From Magnetococcales bacterium (GTDB lineage: Bacteria; Pseudomonadota; Magnetococcia; Magnetococcales; DC0425bin3): a DNA stretch of 7,935 bases. The DNA lies in assembly GCA_015229045.1 (NCBI GenBank), contig JADGCJ010000152.1:1-7935 (forward strand), given 5' to 3'. This document shows, in pieces, positions 5,560 through 7,935 of the stretch. The notes beneath the pieces were generated by a model, which searched no databases, was not told the origin of the DNA, and was given only the letters and a program-made list of their open reading frames with translations. A program made the translations under genes and the position numbers. The first letter of the stretch is position 1; each line of letters starts with the position of its first letter.

Positions 5560-6489
5560 TTAAAAATTGATTCTTTCCTTCTCAACCACAAGCGGTCTGT
5601 TCAAGACGTGCCGGTGAATGGCCAAAATATACTCTCCCAGGAGACCGACAAAAAACATTTGCACCGAGAAGAGAAAGAAAAGCCCAATGACCATGGGTGC
5701 CAGGCCCAGGGCAAACTCATTCCAAAACATAAGCTTATACATGAGATACCCCAGGGCAACCAACAGACTGAACGCGGACATGAGAAAGCCGCCAATGGTT
5801 GCCATACGCAGGGGAAGTTTCGAATGGTTGGTGATCCCCAGCATGGCGATGTCATATAATGTAAAAAAATTATTCTTGGTCAATCCGCGCACCCGCCGTG
5901 GCTGATCGAATGTCACCGTTTTCATTGCAAAGCCAATTTCGTTTACAAGTCCCCTGAAATAGGGATAGGGATCCTGAAGGGCACGCATGTGTTCGACAAC
6001 GATTCGATCATAAAGCCCAAAGCCGGTAAAATTATTGATCAGAGGAATTTCCGAGATGGCGTTGAGAAAGCGATAAAATAATTTTCGCAGATTGAAAACA
6101 ATAAAATTTTCCTGCGCCGTTGGCTTGACGGCCACGACTTTCAAGAACCCCTCTTCCCAGGCTTCCAGAAACGCCGGAATCAATTCGGGAGGATCCTGCA
6201 AATCCGACACCATGGTGATCACCGCATCACCCGTGGCGGCCAGGAACGCATGCATGGGGGAGCGAATGTGGCCAAAATTTCTGGCATTCAGGATGACTTT
6301 GACCCGTTTGTCTCTTTGGGCCAAACCCCGCAGCTTGGCGGCGGTCGCATCCGTGGAGGCATTGTCGATGAGAACCATTTCCAGTTCGTATCTGGCCAGA
6401 TTTTCGAAAACAAGGACCACCCGCCGATAAAGCTCTTCGACGTTCTCTTCCTCATTGAAACACGAAGCAACAACGCTGATTTTTTTCAT
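5560..6489 (-). CDS. Family 2 glycosyltransferase, polyprenyl-phosphate (GtrB/ArnC-like) type
   Basis: From the ATG at 6489-6487 this is 309 residues; a longer reading to 6615 would translate the intergenic hairpin repeat and is rejected. The start MKKISVVASCFNEEENV is the classic GT-A/GT2 N-terminus. Nucleotide-binding LIDNASTD follows at 40-47 and a metal-site region SDLQDPPE at 95-102. The C-terminal part has RRVRGLTKNNFFTLYD (198-213), then two membrane segments at about 226-250 and 262-285. This architecture belongs to enzymes that move a sugar from a nucleotide donor to a polyprenyl phosphate on the cytoplasmic face, used for O-antigen modification, lipid A or glycoprotein sugars. The sugar cannot be read from the sequence. 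A modest AGGG lies just before the ATG. It lies 151 nt downstream of the NeuB-like gene, same strand, in a likely surface-glycan operon. Confidence 0.9.
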   Translation of the reverse strand: MKKISVVASCFNEEENVEELYRRVVLVFENLARYELEMVLIDNASTDATAAKLRGLAQRDKRVKVILNARNFGHIRSPMHAFLAATGDAVITMVSDLQDPPELIPAFLEAWEEGFLKVVAVKPTAQENFIVFNLRKLFYRFLNAISEIPLINNFTGFGLYDRIVVEHMRALQDPYPYFRGLVNEIGFAMKTVTFDQPRRVRGLTKNNFFTLYDIAMLGITNHSKLPLRMATIGGFLMSAFSLLVALGYLMYKLMFWNEFALGLAPMVIGLFFLFSVQMFFVGLLGEYILAIHRHVLNRPLVVEKERINF

Positions 6490-6553
6490 GGAACCCTGAC
6501 TGAGAGGCTGTCCATTAACCCTCGGATAAAAAAAATTGGAAAGAAAGATTTTA

Positions 6554-6607
6554 TTGGGGATCCGCCCCAAACCCCGCCAGGAGGAAGGGCGCAGCCCTTC
6601 CTCCTGG
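6554..6607. repeat. Intergenic double-hairpin repeat between the NeuB-like and glycosyltransferase genes
   Basis: Two inverted repeats lie side by side: TTGGGG-ATCCG-CCCCAA (6554-6570), and a perfect 14-bp stem with a 3-nt loop, CCAGGAGGAAGGGC-GCA-GCCCTTCCTCCTGG (6577-6607). On the transcribed (minus) strand the strong hairpin comes first, about 33 nt after the NeuB-like stop codon, and an eight-U run (6535-6528) follows some 20 nt beyond the second hairpin. It resembles the GGGGTTTGGGGCGG-containing intergenic repeats dispersed in some proteobacterial genomes (recollection, not checked). It could stabilise the upstream mRNA or partly terminate transcription before the glycosyltransferase. 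Confidence 0.7.
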
Positions 6608-6640
6608 ACCTCCATCCCGGTTTTTCAAACGTTTTTCAAT

Positions 6641-7729
6641 TTAAAACCCTCTCTGATAAATCAATTGCTTCAGTTCCGGCCTTTCCGCATAGGGACTGTC
6701 AATGTCATCGATCATGATGGAGGCATCTTTGGCAACGGGACGCAGCAGGCGTTCACCATTCATCAGTTCACGACAGGAAATCTGGCCTTTTTGGAGCGGA
6801 ATGGCCAGATAGTAGTCAGCATCGGTCAAGACTTCACCCACGGCCATATCCCGACGCGCATAGACGCCACGCACGAGTTGATCCAAATAAACAATCTCCT
6901 TTTTTTGGGGAATCCGCTTTTGCAATCCCGAACTGCCACACATGACAACAGCTTTTTTCCAGGATTTGAACCAGTCATCAATCTGATGTGGCAAGGAACA
7001 GTAGGAAGAAACCGGAATACCATCCGCATCGATGTCGATATGGCGTTCGAAGGTCCTGGCTCCCTTGGCATAGGCCATCAGAATCGATGCTTTCCAATCA
7101 TGGTATTCATGAGTGGAAAGTCCAATGACATGCTCCGGGTAACGGGTACGCAGAAAATCGATCTGATTGAGTTCCAACTCGTCATCTTCACTCGGATAGA
7201 TCGACACACAGTGGTTGATGGCCAGAGGTATGTTGCGATTGGAAAAAAATGTCACCAGATCATCGATATCCTTAAGAGACGATCCTCCGGTAGAAACAAT
7301 GACGGGTTTGCGGGTCTTGGCAATTTTTTCGACCAGAATCCAATCATTCAAGTCGGAACTGGCAATTTTGATGATATCGATGCCCATTTTTTCACACGAT
7401 TCAACGGAGATTTCATCAAACGGGGTGGCCATGGGAATACACCCCGCACTCCGGATGGCCTGTACCAGTGTTTCGTAATCACTGTGCGACAGACGGGTAT
7501 CGAGCGTTTTTTTGATGTAACGAATATCCTGACAATCCCGGAAATTTTTGTGGATGAATGAATCAATGTCGCGTATTTGCAATTTGATGGCTGCCTTGAC
7601 ATTGTTGAAGCGGACGATACGCGAAAAATCGGTGATGATTTTCAAACCCCGGTCCAAACGGCCCCAATGATTGTTCGCCATTTCCAGAACAAAAAGACCC
7701 TCGAACAGATGTTTGCCATGGTTCAGCAT
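6641..7729 (-). CDS. NeuB/SpsE-family sugar-acid synthase (N-acetylneuraminate synthase-like) with C-terminal SAF domain
   Basis: This 362-residue protein has the full NeuB layout. Family members condense phosphoenolpyruvate with an N-acyl aldose to make nine-carbon acidic sugars (sialic, legionaminic, pseudaminic). Motifs in order are LEMANNHWG (15-23), AIKLQ (47-51), MATPFDE (100-106), IKIASSDLND (120-129), PVIVSTGGS (142-150), NHCVSIYPS (172-180), GLSTHEYHD (203-211) and FERHID (227-232). His207 and His230 correspond to the two metal-binding His of NeuB. After FERH the usual GPDH-type loop is replaced by ADGIPVSSYCSLP, and the N-terminal part differs from canonical NeuB, so the substrate may not be a standard one. 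A SAF/antifreeze-like domain occupies about 286-343 (RGVYARRDMAVGEVL). The start overlaps the preceding TPP-enzyme stop by 7 nt (ATGCTGA). The family is secure; the exact product is unknown. Confidence 0.9.
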   Translation of the reverse strand: MLNHGKHLFEGLFVLEMANNHWGRLDRGLKIITDFSRIVRFNNVKAAIKLQIRDIDSFIHKNFRDCQDIRYIKKTLDTRLSHSDYETLVQAIRSAGCIPMATPFDEISVESCEKMGIDIIKIASSDLNDWILVEKIAKTRKPVIVSTGGSSLKDIDDLVTFFSNRNIPLAINHCVSIYPSEDDELELNQIDFLRTRYPEHVIGLSTHEYHDWKASILMAYAKGARTFERHIDIDADGIPVSSYCSLPHQIDDWFKSWKKAVVMCGSSGLQKRIPQKKEIVYLDQLVRGVYARRDMAVGEVLTDADYYLAIPLQKGQISCRELMNGERLLRPVAKDASIMIDDIDSPYAERPELKQLIYQRGF

Positions 7730-7935
7730 GATGCCTCCGCAGCGAAAAGATTGGACGCCAGTTCATCGGGATCCAGAAAGGGGTACATGTCTTCGAGTCG
7801 CGGCGACACGATGGTGCCATCGGGGAGTTGCCGGGAACTCATACGAGGCTCGAAACCCTGGCTGGGATCCAACACGACATGGAGCAGGCCGGGACCAGGA
7901 GCCGCCAGAAAATCACTTAAACCACGTTCGCTGAG
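7723..7935 (-). CDS. Thiamine-pyrophosphate-dependent enzyme (acetolactate synthase-like), C-terminal fragment cut by window edge
   Basis: Reading from base 7935 down, the frame is open for 70 residues and ends in TGA at 7725-7723. It contains APGPGLLHVVLDPSQGFEP, then SSRQLPDGTIVSP, then LEDMYPFLDPDEL. This is the recognisable C-terminal end of the PYR/TPP-domain family (IlvB-type): an ievvId-P-x-Q strand followed by a dG-x-I-x-S-x-P-L-E-D-M-x-P-L segment. The N-terminal and catalytic part lies outside. Such enzymes decarboxylate 2-oxo acids and transfer the two-carbon unit; glycan-cluster members act on keto sugars or make unusual precursors. Here the stop overlaps the NeuB-like start by 7 nt, which argues for a dedicated sugar-pathway role rather than branched-chain amino acid synthesis (inference). 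Confidence 0.82.
   Translation of the reverse strand, partial: LSERGLSDFLAAPGPGLLHVVLDPSQGFEPRMSSRQLPDGTIVSPRLEDMYPFLDPDELASNLFAAEASC
7734..7738 (-). promoter_or_regulatory. Shine-Dalgarno of the NeuB-like gene
   Basis: On the minus strand GGAGG lies 4 nt before the ATG at 7729, within the last codons of the TPP-enzyme gene (GCGGAGGCATC). It supports this start and coupled translation of the two genes. Confidence 0.6.

Noticed and set aside
6490..6615. N-terminal extension of the glycosyltransferase to a start at 6615
   Set aside because: The extra 42 residues translate the hairpin repeat. The family N-terminus begins exactly at the ATG at 6489 (MKKISVVASCFNEEENV).
6536..7561. 341-codon plus-strand open frame opposite the NeuB-like gene
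   Set aside because: It begins in the hairpin repeat and lies antisense to a gene with all NeuB motifs; the translation shows no family features.

Overview
The window reads as Gram-negative, proteobacterial chromosome. It encodes an MlaA-type outer-membrane lipoprotein, a second lipoprotein, periplasmic peptidoglycan proteins and surface-sugar genes. The mix of TPR proteins, degenerate in-frame repeats and hairpin-bearing intergenic repeats would suit a deep-branching proteobacterium such as Magnetococcales, but that taxon guess is weak and rests on general impression. No rRNA, tRNA, CRISPR array, transposase or integrase was seen.

Plus strand, 1-1293: the 3' part of mlaA (retrograde phospholipid transport) and, 30 nt later, a conserved-looking lipoprotein of unknown function. 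About 375 nt without a convincing gene follow (1294-1668). They hold a 26-nt-period direct repeat, a GC-rich hairpin, a good sigma70-type promoter (TTGAGA, 17 nt, TATACT) and about seven degenerate 21-bp tandem units that run up to the next start codon.

Plus strand, 1669-5544: a secreted TPR protein with a long 8-residue-periodic helix, a Lys-rich linker and a Csd6/Cds6-like C-terminal domain overlaps by 8 nt a secreted YkuD-type L,D-transpeptidase/carboxypeptidase that ends in the same kind of domain. The two look like a functional pair acting on peptidoglycan. A Nudix hydrolase follows, overlapping by 4 nt (ATGA) a small secreted protein with six copies of an 18-bp/6-residue Pro-Gln-rich repeat.

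Minus strand, 7935-5560, converging on the plus-strand genes with only 15 nt between stop codons: the C-terminus of a thiamine-pyrophosphate enzyme of the acetolactate synthase type, overlapped by 7 nt by a NeuB/SpsE-type sugar-acid synthase. After a 151-nt gap carrying a strong hairpin repeat comes a polyprenyl-phosphate-type family 2 glycosyltransferase with two C-terminal membrane segments. This looks like the end of a surface glycan (LPS, capsule or glycoprotein sugar) operon. The tight TPP-enzyme/NeuB-like coupling is the best candidate here for little-described biochemistry. The Csd6-like pair and its octad-repeat protein come second.
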